The translations under genes were made by a program, and so were the position numbers. A DNA stretch of 64,000 nucleotides from Amorphophallus konjac (taxonomy: Eukaryota; Streptophyta; Magnoliopsida; Alismatales; Araceae). Positions 26,901 to 38,400 of the stretch are shown here, piece by piece. The DNA lies in NCBI GenBank assembly GCA_022559845.1, contig CM040127.1, positions 32,326,708 through 32,390,707 of the forward strand, read 5' to 3'. The first letter of the stretch is position 1, and each line of letters starts with the position of its first letter. The notes beneath the pieces were generated by a model. The model saw nothing but the letters and a program-made list of their open reading frames with translations, was not told the DNA's origin and ran no database searches.

Positions 26901-28523
26901 GAGATTATAAGAGGCAGAAGAGTAGACAGAGGAGTATTTGGTTGGGGAGTGAGAGGAACAGTAAACTATCAAAGCATCTTTATGCCATCACTGCAAAGAG
27001 TATTCCCTCAATGATGACACTCCTTTGTCCTGGCAACCACTGATAACATGTACTTTTCTTGTATTGTTGGCAGGTTCACAACTACCTTTTTAATTTTTTT
27101 TCAAAATGGGCCAATTGCGTGGCTTGTTCCTGAAATACAGAAAAAACAAGTTGATTTCTAAAAACCCCAATTATGTTGGACCAAGAATGGACATTCCATC
27201 AGACAATAAACCTTCATTTTTAATATGCTTTATGAAAAAAATTATTTGCAACAGCTATGTTACCATTTAGAGTTGACTCTTGAGACTTTGACAAGCAAAT
27301 GGGTGCCACATGTTGTAACCAATTTTCATATTACTAACAAATAACTATACCTTCCAATAATGAAACCAAAGCTATTGTTAGGGGCAATTTCTCAGCCCTT
27401 TCTTCTGTCTCTAAGTCATCAGCATCAAGCACATTTTGGAGAAAGGAACGGAAACAGCCACAACTAGCAAGTGCCTGCTGAGATGTACCAGTTGGTCTTA
27501 ATGAAACTATGTAAACATCCAATAATATTGCTCAACATGCAGTTTTAAGTCCATAAACAGCTAACACGATACACTACTACATATTTGAGCAATCCAAACT
27601 GTGTTGAATTTAATCTAAATTATCACATGAGCTTATGATGTAACTCAAAAAATATGATTTGGGATTAAAGCATCGAAAATTGACACTGTAAATATTGAAT
27701 GTTTCTTTAAGAAACCAACAAAATAATCAAAAGAATATTTAATCTACCATCTTCCTGAAAGTATGCTCAAAAGCCTGCTACATGGCCTATGAAACAGCCT
27801 TCTATCTCTTGAAAGTTAAGAACATTCATTGTCATACACACGTAAGTCCAAAACAGACCCACAAAAAAAAAAAAACTCAGATCAATGTTTAAAGAGCATG
27901 AATCTCCCAGAGGGAAAAACTGTTTTCAGAAAGCTTCATTGTTGATGTTACTAACTTGGAATAAAGACAAGTATTTCATGTCTCAGATTGAACGGGCTTA
28001 TTAACATGTTGACGTTGGCAAAAGTGAATGCTTCGCCTCAGCCAATGCTTGCATTTTGGCGCAGAGACAAAGTTACTAAGAACAACAATTTCGGATGTAT
28101 TGTAATCATATAAAAAGAACTTTCTTAACCATAAAAACTTGAAATGAAATGCAATTAAAGTTCGATTAACAATGGCCACTTCAGCAAACAACTGAGTGTC
28201 TGTTCAGGAGATTTTACCTGTAAAATTACATTGAGAAAACAATTGTTGCCAAGGTTATGGAGCCCAGCTACAGTGTACATAGCTCCTGAGGAAGCTCCCC
28301 GATCAGTCCATGGTACTTGAAGATAGGTAATGTTACCGTTCCTCAGGGCCATGAGTAGGCCAGTCACTCCAATTCCCACCCCCAGAATTCCAGCCACAAG
28401 GTGATGGATTTGTGGAGTCGAAAACTCCTTGAGACGAGTTAGTATCTTGCTTCCATACCTAAGCTTTTGGAAGAAATTGTCAATGCTTGCTTCAGAAACA
28501 AACATGATTTGATGATCAATCAT
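8906..28523 (-). CDS. UBP27: Ubiquitin-specific protease, UBP27-like, ten exons
   Basis: A cysteine deubiquitinase that removes ubiquitin from proteins. Arabidopsis UBP27 sits in the mitochondrial outer membrane with its catalytic domain in the cytosol. Coding exons, 5' to 3': 28523-28218, 27474-27351, 23889-23789, 23669-23436, 15735-15667, 15538-15407, 15317-15180, 15053-14991, 14912-14544, 9181-8906. All phases agree and give 603 codons. A hydrophobic segment at about residues 42-60 is the membrane anchor. The Cys box (NLGNNCFLN) puts the nucleophile at about C95. QQDAAE spans the third/fourth exon join. CKGC (about 249) and CDRC (about 302) form the zinc ribbon. The His box (GGHYAVY) gives about H543, and D575 is the likely third residue. 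The eighth intron has a GC donor at 14990-14989. Other introns are GT-AG and up to 7.7 kb, filled with transposons. The frame is open upstream of 28523 to a possible acceptor at 28585, so a further 5' exon may exist. Confidence 0.92.
9232..10348. mobile_element. Non-autonomous hAT-like element, copy 1
   Basis: It starts CATGGAAGGCAGAATCG and ends CGATTCTGCCTTCCTTG, an imperfect inverted repeat. An exact 8-bp duplication, GTGTAAAA, lies at 9224-9231 and 10349-10356. Both subterminal zones are packed with GGATCGG/CCGATCC motifs, the kind of clustered short repeat that hAT transposases bind. It codes for nothing convincing. It lies in the ninth intron of the protease gene. Its left end is 67 bp shorter than in copies 2 and 3. 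Confidence 0.88.
11065..12248. mobile_element. Non-autonomous hAT-like element, copy 2 (recombinant)
   Basis: Same ends and interior as its neighbours, but its flanks do not match each other. On the left is AGCAAAAG (11057-11064) and on the right GTGTAAAA (12249-12256). The left end has the long form seen in copy 3, while the right flank is that of copy 1. This is what a crossover between two separately inserted copies would produce. Confidence 0.88.
12965..14148. mobile_element. Non-autonomous hAT-like element, copy 3
   Basis: Flanked on both sides by the exact 8-bp duplication AGCAAAAG (12957-12964 and 14149-14156). The ends and GATCGG-rich subterminal zones match copy 2. No coding capacity. 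Intronic. Confidence 0.88.
16030..17600 (+). pseudogene. L1-type LINE ORF2 fragment
   Basis: A 5'-truncated, frame-broken remnant of a plant L1 ORF2. Near 16050-16310 is the end of the reverse transcriptase with the characteristic SGLKVN and YLGLPLS motifs. Near 17050-17200 is the zf-RVT-like region with VLIWRISLHRL and CALCGKEES, and near 17340-17400 the IWRERNGRIF motif typical of the 3' end. Reading it through needs several frame changes and stop codons. It lies in the fourth intron of the protease gene, opposite to that gene. The 5' limit is approximate. Confidence 0.8.
18231..19458 (-). repeat. 3' LTR of the intronic LTR element
   Basis: Plus-strand ends are TGTGGCGCAGG and GGGGATTCTCA, giving TG...CA termini. 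The open frames through it (Pro/Ser-rich) arise from GA-rich composition and are not genes. Confidence 0.7.
20478..20960 (-). pseudogene. Internal ORF of the LTR element, protease-like fragment
   Basis: A 160-codon open stretch that begins inside the 5' LTR and covers the primer site, so only its interior part can be the element's protein. It shares the SIVESLSTTGE and YFHGARCTI-type motifs with the 747-residue protein at 42735-44981 (DIVESLSKTGE, YFDGAWCKI). This relationship ties the two elements together. A second frame at 20075-20389 on the same strand may be a further part of the same protein. Nothing resembling gag, reverse transcriptase or integrase is present. Confidence 0.5.
20909..20920 (-). 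other. Primer binding site (tRNA-iMet type)
   Basis: On the minus strand this reads TGGTATCAGAGC, the standard plant retrotransposon primer site, about seven bases inside the right LTR. Confidence 0.85.
23202..23227. repeat. Poly-G tract, about 26 bases
   Basis: Uninterrupted G run in the fourth intron of the protease gene, 209 bp past the donor of the fourth exon. Homopolymer length is uncertain in any assembly. Confidence 0.85.
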
Positions 28524-29287
28524 ATCTTTCCTCTTTGGCAAACAAACTTCCCAGTTTAAAGACAGCAATTCTCGTGCAAATAGCCTGCATTACTGTGCAT
28601 ATCATCACTAAGATGGTTCCCAAACATAGAATTCATTATGGTAATTGAACATTTCGGTTGACAAATCTGAACAAATGGTAAACAGCGATGCATAAGCATC
28701 ATCACATTGGACTATAAGTGCATGTAACAAACACAGTTACCAACCCAAAAAGGAAACGAAAATCAAAAATCAAGTTGCCTCGGTGAGCATGACACAGTCA
28801 AAGAAACCCTGATGAACAGACCTTCCTCTACCTCCCCGCGGATTGCAACTTCGGGGGAAACTAACGAAACCATCGGATTGGTGGAAACGGATGACTTCAT
28901 TAGAGAAATGGGTGTCTGCCCATTATAAAACTATGAAGTAAGAAAAAAACGGAGTGGCAGGAATCCGTCAGTGGACCGGTTAATTTCCGTTTAGCAGACG
29001 GAAAGAAAAGGAGCAAACTGCGAGCGCGGGGGTACCAGAAGGAACCGGATAGAAAGAAATATCCAATAAATAACAGACAGAAAGATTCGAGAAGACTTGC
29101 TTCGTAGGTGTAAAGAGGGTTTAGAGCACGCTCTCACCGCCAGGGCTCCAACCCACCGCTTTTGGCTGCCGCCCTGCGCTATCCAGTGAATTCAGCAAGC
29201 GTTTGGAATCGGAGACCGGGAAGAAATGCAGTTTGCATCTTTTCCCCTCTCAGAGTTTATATTATGGGTATACTCCCCTGTCATTAC
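28524..29287. promoter_or_regulatory. 5' flank of the UBP27-like gene
   Basis: Presumed 5' UTR, a possible 5' intron and the promoter of the minus-strand protease gene. A possible splice acceptor lies at 28585-28586, with the reading frame open between it and the chosen ATG. An AGGGTTT (telo-box-like) sequence lies near 29116. The hAT transposon begins at 29296, so at most about 760 bp of native upstream DNA remains next to the gene. Confidence 0.45.
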
Positions 29288-30319
29288 TCTACAAGCAGGG
29301 TTTGCCGACCCGTCCGACCCGGTCTCGGCGCGGGACGGGTCGGGTCGGGCGGGTCGCACAGCGACCCGGTCCGCCCCATTGGGTTCGCGACGCGTAATTT
29401 TTTTAATTTTTTTTTAAATTTGTAATAAATTTATTTTGAAAGATTAAATGTTATATATATTTAAAAATATTAGAATGTAGAGTTTATTTAAGATAATAGA
29501 TCCATACTAAATTATACATGATTAATTATATAAAAATTACATATTACACCGCTTAATTAAACATCCTATTATATATAATACATAAAAATTTATTTCAATT
29601 ACTAAATATGTAAAAGTAAACAGTGACATAATAATGACATTCATTCATGAAGTATAAAATACAAAAACTCACTAATCCTCGTCCATCTGTGAAACCCGAA
29701 TCCCAAAACTCACTCATCCTCCTCAACTGTGTAACCTGAATCCCAAAACTCACTCATCCTCATCATCAGTGAAGCTCGAATCCCAAAACTCATCATCAGA
29801 TACATGAGACTGATCACCCGTATAATCTAACTCTATCCTAGTGGGTGGAGGTACATGTGGGTGGGACTGAAAATATGTAACCATCTGCACAAATGATGGA
29901 TCGTATGCTGCGGTGGAGGGTACATGAAAATCTGTAAAAAAAGTCCTCACTACATCTATAGCTTCAATTCTATCATGTGCGACTGGTGCTAGTGCTGGTG
30001 CTGGTGCTGCTCGAACTCTGGACGTGGAGGAAGATCCTGCTCCGCCCTGTGCTCGTGGTGGAGGTACCCGGGACGTTGTGGACACCGAAAATTACACACC
30101 CAAATATCACGCCCGGCCTCGCGTCAACAACGGCGCCGAGTGAAGAAGCCCCGGAAAGACTGATTGCCCGGGCTCCCCAAATACGCATACTGCTGTGAAG
30201 CCGTCTCCGGAGTCACGACATTGAAGAGAAATCAATCATAAAGAGCCCCACAATCCTTGAGCCCCGGAGAAAGCTAAACAGGCCATGACTCGTGTCCATA
30301 ACGGGCTCAGGACGGGCTC

Positions 30320-30880
30320 AAAAGCACGCCCAATTTGGCCTCCAGCGGCACACCCCTGAGGGCTTCAGCGGCACACCCCCACAGGGGTTCAGCGGCACGC
30401 CCAGCCCCCAAGGAGCCCTCCAGCGGCACGCCCCTTCAGGTTCCCAGCGGCACGGCCTAGGGCTTCAGCGGCACACCCCCTGGGGGGTGGCCTCAGCGGT
30501 ACACCCCCAGGGGGGTCTTCAGCGGTACACCCAGGGAGGGGGCCCCAGCGGTACGCCCTTTGTTCTTCACCGGCACACCCCTTTGGGTGTTCAGCGGCAC
30601 AGCCCTTTGGGCTTCGGCGGCACAGCCCGTTCGGGGCTTCAGTGGTACACCCCCAAAGGGGTTCTTCAGTCGTACACCCCCAGGGGGTTCTTCAGCGGCA
30701 TGCCCATCAAGGGCTCCAGCGGCACGCCCTTCAAGCCGTTCAGCGGCACGCCCCTTTGGGCCCTCAGCGGCACACACTGCTGAGTCTTCAGCGGCACGCC
30801 TGTTTTGTGCTCCAGCGGCACGCCCTTTTGGCTTCCCCACGGCACGCTTGCTCAGCCCGCCAGCGGCATAGCGTGAAGGC
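30320..30880. repeat. Minisatellite, CAGCGGCACGCC units
   Basis: About twenty imperfect units of 25-35 bases, each with TTCAGCGGCACRCCCC and a variable GGG-rich tail. The same motif recurs at 31780-31920, 32380-32700 and 34060-34200. Long frames that cross it are compositional. Confidence 0.85.
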
Positions 30881-31071
30881 TTTTCAACGGCGGGACGACG
30901 TGAAGGCCATGCCCTACATATCCTTGGCGCGCAGCAAGCCGTCCGAGGTGTCAGCCGATCGTTGGGCCACGCAGGCTACTCCACTGACAGCCAGGACAGA
31001 GGAGGTCAAGCCCCCATGATCACGGGCTACTTCCCGCCTTCGACGGTCGTGCTCAAAGCTCCCGCTGCTGG

Positions 31072-31081
31072 GAGTATAAAA
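31072..31081 (+). promoter_or_regulatory. Possible TATA box of the inserted element
   Basis: GAGTATAAAAGAC lies about one kilobase inside the insertion and is followed by GA-rich sequence such as is common at retrotransposon transcription starts. Weak evidence on its own. Confidence 0.4.
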
Positions 31082-32699
31082 GACTCCCATTTTCGACACA
31101 GAAGAGAGGGGGACGGAGACGAAGAGACAGACACATAGAGCAAAGGGAGAGAGGAGAAGAGAGAAAGGAAGAGGAGGCGTTCCGGCGTGAATCTCCTCCG
31201 ACGGTCACCGGGAAGAAGAGAGAGTTAGAGAGGAAGAGAGTTGAGTGTACTAGGGGGGAGTCGTGGGACAAGGAGGGTGGACGGTCGTCCCCAGTTCAGC
31301 CCCCAACGCCTTCCCTTCCGTGGTTTTCTTTATTTTCCTCTTCCCTTTCTTTTGCTCTTGAGTTTTCTTTCTTGCCCGTAGCCTTGGCTCGGGTGTGTCC
31401 GTCAATGTATATGTAGGGCCTCGGCCCTTTGCTTCCCATGAATGAAAAATCGCCCTTCTTGGGTCTTTTCTGCTATTTCTGTTGGTTTACTCTCGCCTTC
31501 ACAATGCACGGTGTGTTGTTCATCCTCTATTTTCTTCCGGTGTTTTTGGAGTCTCCGTAGCAATGTGATTCCTCCCCTATGAGTTTAGGCCTCATGGGCT
31601 CTTCACTCCCCTCCATGGCCATCCATTACGCCCACCGGCTTGAGGAGAGAGGGAGACCCTTGTTCTCTCTCCGAACACCCAGCTACCAGTGGCCCACCCT
31701 TGGCCTTGAACTCCCCTCATTTTTCCTGAGTAATCTGCAAGCCTCCCAGCCCACACACTTAGCTCCCCTTCTATCTCCCAGCGACGCACCTTTTGGCCCT
31801 CGGCGGCACACCCCGTTGGCCCTTGGCCGGTACACCCTCTTCAGCCTTCAGCGGTACACCCCCCTGTTGGCCCTCAACGGCACACCTTTCAGGCCCTCAG
31901 CGGTACACCTTTTTTTGAGCCCCAGTCCACCTTGTCTAACCCAAGGGGCCTTCAACCCATTGTTTCTTCCTTCGTGTTTTCCGAGGTTCTATAAAGGTGT
32001 TGTTGCCCTCGGGCGCCCACCTCCGGTTATCGGGTTCCGCCACTCCATGTGGGCGCGTCCCCTTTACCTCCCTTACGCTCGGGTCATGGGGGGATGCTGC
32101 CGAATTTTTGTCAGAAAATAACAACATGTTAAAAAGGCAAAAGGAAGCAACAAACAAACAGAACGATCAACGATAAAACTTTCCGACTAATCGAGCCACT
32201 GCCGGTAGCGTGAGAAGAACTGAACTGAATAACGACATAACATATCAGACGTCTGACTTGTGAGCAAAAAGGTTGAACAGAACCAAGGAAATAAGAAGTT
32301 TATATAAGATTGTATAAAAATCAATACACGAAGAAAAGAAAAGTCTTAAAAATGAATAATAGAAGATCCCAACCTTCACCGGCACGCTCTGTCGTGCCCC
32401 CGGCGGCACACTCCAGTAACCTTCACCGGTACGCCTTCATCCCTCTCCCACTACCTCATTCTCCCCTTTGCCGGCACACTTCCCTCAGCGCCTTCAACGG
32501 TGCACGCATCTGGTCCTTCGCCGGCACACTCTACCACCCTCTGCTAGGCCCCAGTGGTACACTCTCATTACCCTTGGCGGTACACCCTTGCTACCCCCAG
32601 CGGCACACCCCTTTTTGCATCCAGCGGCACACTCCATTCCCCAGCGGTACACTCCCTCCCTTCGCCTCTCTCCCTTCGCCGGTACACCTTCATCCACCA

Positions 32700-34030
32700 T
32701 CTCAACGGGATCCAGTGTACAGACTTGGCAGATGGAGGTACAAATGCAGCAGCAAGCAACGTATAGACTTCGTATGTTGATTGCATGGGCAACGTACAGA
32801 CTTTGAGTTGAATAGGCTGAAGAATGTACAGACTTCATATTGCCACGTGTAGACTTTGGGCTGCAATGTATAGACTTTATGCTGGCCAATGTACAGACTT
32901 TGAGCTGATGAATGCTGGCCAATGTATAGACTTTGAGCTGCAATGTATAGACTTTATGCTGGCCAATGTATAGACTTTGGGCTGCAATGTATAGACTTTA
33001 TGCTGGCCAATGTACAGACTTTGAGCTGATGAATGCTGGCCAATATATAGACTTTGAGCTGCAATGTATAGACTTTATGCTGGCCAGTGTATAGACTTTA
33101 GGCTGCAATGTATAGACTTTATGCTGGCCAATGTACAGACTTTAAGCCGATGAATGCTGGCCAATGTACAGACTTTGACCTGCAGCCAATGAATAATGTA
33201 TAGACTTCGAGCTGCAACGTATAGACTTTGACCTGCAGCCAATGAAGAATGTATAGACTCTGAGTCGGCCAACGTACAGACTTTGGGCTGGCCAATGTAC
33301 AGACTTTGTGCTACAGCGTATAGACTTGGGCAATGTACAGACTTCATGCTGCAGCGTATAGACTTGGGGCTGGCCAATGTACAGACTTTGTGCTGCAGTG
33401 TAGAGACTCGGTGGCCGATGTATAGACTTCATGCTGCGACGTACAGACTTTATGCTGCAGCGTATAGACTTGGGCAATGTACAGACTTCATGCTGCACCG
33501 TATAGACTTGGGGCTGGCCAATGTACAGACTTTGTGCTGCGGTGTATAGACTTGGTGGCTGATGTATAGACTTCATGCTGCAGCGTACAGACTTTGTGCT
33601 GCAACGTACAGACTTTGGGCCGGCCGATGTACAGACTCCGAGCTCCAATGTACATACTTTGGGCCACAACGTATAGACTTTGAGCTGGAATGTACAGACT
33701 TTGAAATGTAATGCGCAGACTTTGAGCTGTCCAATGTACAGACTTCGCGCCAATGTACAGACTTTGAGCTGCAGCCAATAGACGACATACAGGCCTCAAG
33801 CTGATCAATGTATAGACTTTGAACCGCAGCCAAGGAACAGTGTATAGACTTTGAATTACCTTCAAGGGCCGACGTACAGACTTTGTGTACAGGCAATTGG
33901 CCAGTGTACAGACTTCGTGTGGCGATGATCAGCCACTGCATAGACTCCGAGTTGCTGAGCGTAGCCAGTGTACAGGCTCTGAGCCGATGCACGCAGCCAG
34001 TGTATAGACCTTGGACGGAGGGATGTACGG
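32700..34030. repeat. Minisatellite, GTACAGACTTTG units
   Basis: More than forty imperfect units of about 20-30 bases around TGTAYAGACTTTGDGCTG, some grouped into higher-order units of 40-130 bases. Frames reading SLY or KVCTL repeats are by-products. Confidence 0.88.
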
Positions 34031-35409
34031 ACTCCAGCCCGGCATGCCACCCATTCCCTCCTTCACCGGTACACCCCTTAGCCCCTCGCCGGTACACCTC
34101 CAGCGCCCTTCGCCGGCACACCCTCCTCTCCCTTTTACCGGCACACCTTGGGACACCCTCAGCGGTACACCCCTCCATGTCCCTGGCCGGTACACTCCTC
34201 AGCGGCCCTCTCTCGGGAAAAGACATACATGTAACATGTAATGATGACATTAGCGAATAAATTAATAAAAATCATAGCAATTAAAGAAATTCGAGTGTAT
34301 ATAGGAAACAAACAGAAATGTGTAATAATGATGAAAAAGGGGAAGAGGGGGAGAAAATAATAATAATAATAACAAAAAAAAGGGGAAACCATCCGGGACA
34401 AATGCGTAAAGAAATAATAAGCAGCAGAGGAAAGATAGGAGCATATAATTAAGAAAATCTCAGATAAAAGATCCTAGGGCCCACATTGCAGCCCCATCTC
34501 TCTCCGTGACCCGACACAAAAAGGGACAATAATGCCGCCCTCGCAGACCGGGCCCGAGTCTTGGGACTCGCCCTGACATGACCGTCCCCCGACCTAGTCT
34601 TGGGCCGACATTCTAATCAGATCGGATTCATTTATCGCCCCGGTTTTCCGTCACGTTTCTATCACGGACCCGCGTCCGAATATGAAAAGGTCCACCGAGG
34701 ACCGACATGGCAAGTGGCTCGTACCCTGATGCGGACTTTGGTGTGACTTATTCCTGCTTCTACCTTGCGCAGTTAGTATTATTCCTTTCGGCCGCAGGGC
34801 CCCTAATTTCGGCAATTAATCAAGGGTATTCCCTCGTATGGGGGATGTAAATGACGTCGTAACCTTGATGGTGCGACGAGATTCGGTCCCGACACGAACC
34901 ACACAATCGTCTGACGAAGTCAGATCGAGCGCACCATGGACTCTTCGGAGCTCGAATAAATCGTCACTTCGGTGACTGGCACGCCCACGCACTTAATAGA
35001 CGAAACCACCTGAGCCGGTGAATTAAAGTGCGTCCACAGACGTAGAAGAAGATGTCCTCGGTGTGCTACGAGAACCGTATCTATCATGTAACTGTGTCCG
35101 AAAGGAATGTCGAACACCTCCCGGAACTCGGTCGCATGCACGAACATCGCGTCCCACTCCCGCAAGGTGCTCCGCAAACCTGTGTATGCCGGTGACGCGA
35201 TGTTCGCAGTATCTACAGTACACATGTCCATCACCCTCAACAGAGTATCCATGCTCCCACGCAGGGTGACGCCGTCCGTCCATGATGACCTGCAAATGAT
35301 GTAAACGTTTACATTAGTGATTTCAATGATAAGTACAGAACTCTATATATGAAGAAATCTACAATTAATTATTAGTTAGTTATAAATATAACCAAATGAT
35401 ACATGCTAA

Positions 35410-38400
35410 TTAAGAGTATGGACCCAAACTGGGCCAGTGCCCATCTCCAAACAATTTGACATTAAACGTGGTACGCAGATAGGACAGATAGTCTTCATAA
35501 CGCATTGAACCTGAATAGTTCTCCCAGTACATGCGTACGTAGTATTCATACTCCTGCGAACCTTGTGCGTACACGACCTCTACTGGCGCAGCTGCGGCAT
35601 AAGGATATGGATACGATGGGAAAAATGAACTACTGTTATCTGAGTCGCCATGATACATCGACTGCTGCGGCTATGACCGTCCATACGAGCTTCCAGATCC
35701 CTGGGAGTCATGTGTGCTCATGCTCTCAAAATCAGACAACATGCATTGATAGCTGGTACTGTCTACAACTGAACTTCCATAGTAGGGATCCCAATGATCA
35801 GCTGCCCGTCTCGTCCCTGCCGGTGGAGCACCGTGGTCCTCATCTTGCGTGGCATGTGTGAAGTGCTACTCCTCTGTCCATGCGCCATATTAACGGCCCC
35901 CACGACCTCTACTATGACCACTGATGTACTCTCTGCCACCAGCACTAGTATTCTGACGAGGACTCCGTTGGTCACCTTCAGAACCACCACCTCCATGGGA
36001 TGAAGACCATGTCGGTGTACTCTCAGCATCGGAGTCATGACTCCCACTAATGCGGGGCTCAACAGAAGGCTCGGGAGTGTTGTCATCTGCATTGGGATCT
36101 AATGTCTCCATGTCTGCAATATCTATCGGATTTAATGGTGGTCCCTTGTCCTTCTTGCTGGTGAATAATGTGGTCCATGATGATTTTTTCTTTTGTGGAG
36201 CAGGGGGCGGCTTACATGCTGCATGTTGTGTCCCTCTAGATGCATGAGAAGCAGAAGCCTGCTTAGATAAATTTTTAATTTACTTTATATTGTGTAAGTC
36301 TGTACGTATACCTGAGAAGACTGATTGGGTGCCTTAGCCTTAGATGTTGAGCGTCGGGGCGCAGCAGACTGAGATGGTTGTTTCGATGCTACCGAAGACT
36401 ACACAATTGAAAGAAGAATATATTCAATTACCAATGAATTATATATTTACAAATGTAGAAATGACAATATAATTTCACCTCTCTAAATGAGGAACTCCCC
36501 CTAGCCTCTCTTGAAGTGGATAACCTTCTTGGTTCCGCAGATATTGAATGCCGCGGTACAGCAACTCGGGACCACTGTTCTCCCGTAATGTTGTCATTTG
36601 TCGGACCGACCTGTAATATATTGCTATCATACATCAATATATGACTATGCTATCTAATGAAATTTGCGATTCGATTTTCATGTATTAATTCACCTGAGGT
36701 GGCTCTTTACGCTCAATTAATGGGGGTTGGATCAATCGCTCCCATGCTGTATCATCGTACGCATACGATGTGTCTCCACCCCCAATGACGAGGTCTTCAT
36801 CTAAATTAATTTCATCATCACGTCCCGTTGCTGAGTCGTCACCACCCAAATGCACATGTGTGTCATCTCCCTCCCCAACTGCCTTTTGTACAGTTGATGC
36901 GAGAAAAGTATTAGGCCGTGGTGTCTCGCCAGGTTCTTCAGCCTCCTCGTCCAATTCTGCCTCACCAGGCTCGATTGTGGCTCTTGCAACCCATGCTACC
37001 ATAGGGTCATCATCGTCTCGCAAGTACACAGCATCCGTTGGGTCGTAATCTCCCTCTCCTCTCCTTGTATCCATTTGTACATGCCGAACCTTTAGCCTCA
37101 TGTTGTAATGAACATACACCATTTTGTCTAGCTTGCGGTGTGTTAGCCTATTCCTCAGCTTAGTATGCAAGAAGGAGAACGTCGACCAATTCCGCTCACA
37201 CTCACTCGACGAGGATGTTTGCGATAGAACTCTCATTGCGATCTTCCTTAATACGGGTGCACTTGTGCCGTAATTTAGCCACCACTCAGCTGTGTTTAAG
37301 ACAGATCACGTACAATATAATAATTAGATGTAAAAATTACTTCTCGAGACATAGAAGGTACATTGTGAAGACACATTACCTGGGTCGAGTCTATCACGAC
37401 TGGCCATGGCATTAGGTGTCGCAAATGAACCAATTCCCTCTCTAAATGTTTTCATCTGCATTATCAAAAAATATGAAGTGTATATTTCATTTAATATTGT
37501 CAATGTTAAAATATCCAAGTATACCTCATTCAACGCATCAGCAGCATCTGTTGGGGTGAAAGATAATCGGTCTACCATAATGTTGACCGATTCTATCAAC
37601 GTATCGTCATAAGCAAGGGCCCGAGCAGATTGGAAGGCTGGATGTAGATAGTACGCTGCAATCGTAAGATAATGAATTACATATTAATATCAACTGAAAA
37701 TCACAGTTCATTGATTGGACGAGAATATAAGTGTTTACCTGCCATGTGAAGATCGCGGCTCATTTGTCTGTCCCATCTGTCCTCCACAATCTCTAGAATG
37801 GTGGGTCCATATTTTTTGGACGTTGTAAGGATCTTCCGCTTGGCTACTTCTATTTTGCTGTACACCAACCCCATGGTTGGTACTCTATCCCCATCCACGC
37901 ATCGTAGAACCTCATACAGTGGCTCTATCAATGACACTAATACCTTCACTCGTTCCCAAAAATTCGAGGTGTTGACAATCCCCTCGACCTCCGCCCCTTC
38001 ACGTGAAGCAGTAAAAGAGGAACTCAGCCAGGTCTCACCTCTAAACATTTGTTTCAACCCATCCTTGCGCTTCAATAGGCTCTGTAATGCGATGTAGTTG
38101 GTGGCAAATCGTGTGATGCCAGGCCTCAACAGTTCGCCGCCACAATGCTCCCTCATCCATGCCAATACAAGTGTGTGGTTGTAGATATATTTCGTGATTT
38201 TTTGTGTCACATCGACCACAAATTTTACCATACGAAGCTGCCCAATCTCCTTCAGCATCAGATCTACACAATGCGCTGCACAGGGGGTCCAGAAAATGTG
38301 CCATTTTTTCTTCATTAGCTCCTCCCCGGCCTTCTTATAGTTCGACCCATTGTCAGTCACCACTTGCACAATGTACTCCTCCCCAATCTCAGTCACCACT

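Larger units (their letters stand above)
30077..34852. mobile_element. 4.78-kb non-coding insertion with 5-bp duplication
   Basis: It is bounded by GACGT at 30072-30076 and 34853-34857, and its removal restores the reading frame of the BED-finger protein. It begins TGTGGACACC but ends GTAAAT, so it lacks the TG...CA ends of an LTR element, and I see no primer site or second LTR. The interior is almost entirely minisatellite DNA plus a promoter-like GTATAAAAG near 31074. A 5-bp duplication suits LTR elements, so a heavily rearranged LARD-type element is possible. The class is open. Confidence 0.7.
29750..35283 (-). pseudogene. Second hAT reading frame: BED-finger protein, split by an insertion
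   Basis: ATG at 35283 follows a possible splice acceptor. The frame runs to 34853, is interrupted by a 4.78-kb insertion and resumes at 30071, ending at 29750. Skipping the insertion and one copy of its GACGT duplication keeps the frame exactly, for 250 residues. A BED-type zinc finger (WEHGYS, CRYCEHRVTG, HRFAEHLA) lies at about 9-40. A segment at about 185-215 (FFTDFHVPSTAAYDPSF) resembles the stretch between the BED finger and DUF659 in hAT transposases. The C-terminus is acidic (FTDDEDE). There is no DUF659 or hATC domain. Two TAA stops, after VDAL and after GGFVY, are consistent with CAA-to-TAA changes. It lies downstream of the transposase on the same strand. A truncated transposase acting as DNA-binding accessory or repressor is my inference. 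Confidence 0.7.

Noticed and set aside
30292..34250. Many frames of 100-225 codons in the 4.78-kb insertion
   Set aside because: They follow minisatellite units and are open in several frames at once, as expected of repeats without stops.
34920..35252. A frame of 110 codons overlapping the second BED protein in another frame
   Set aside because: The BED finger and the in-frame continuation across the insertion lie in the other frame, so this one is a shadow.
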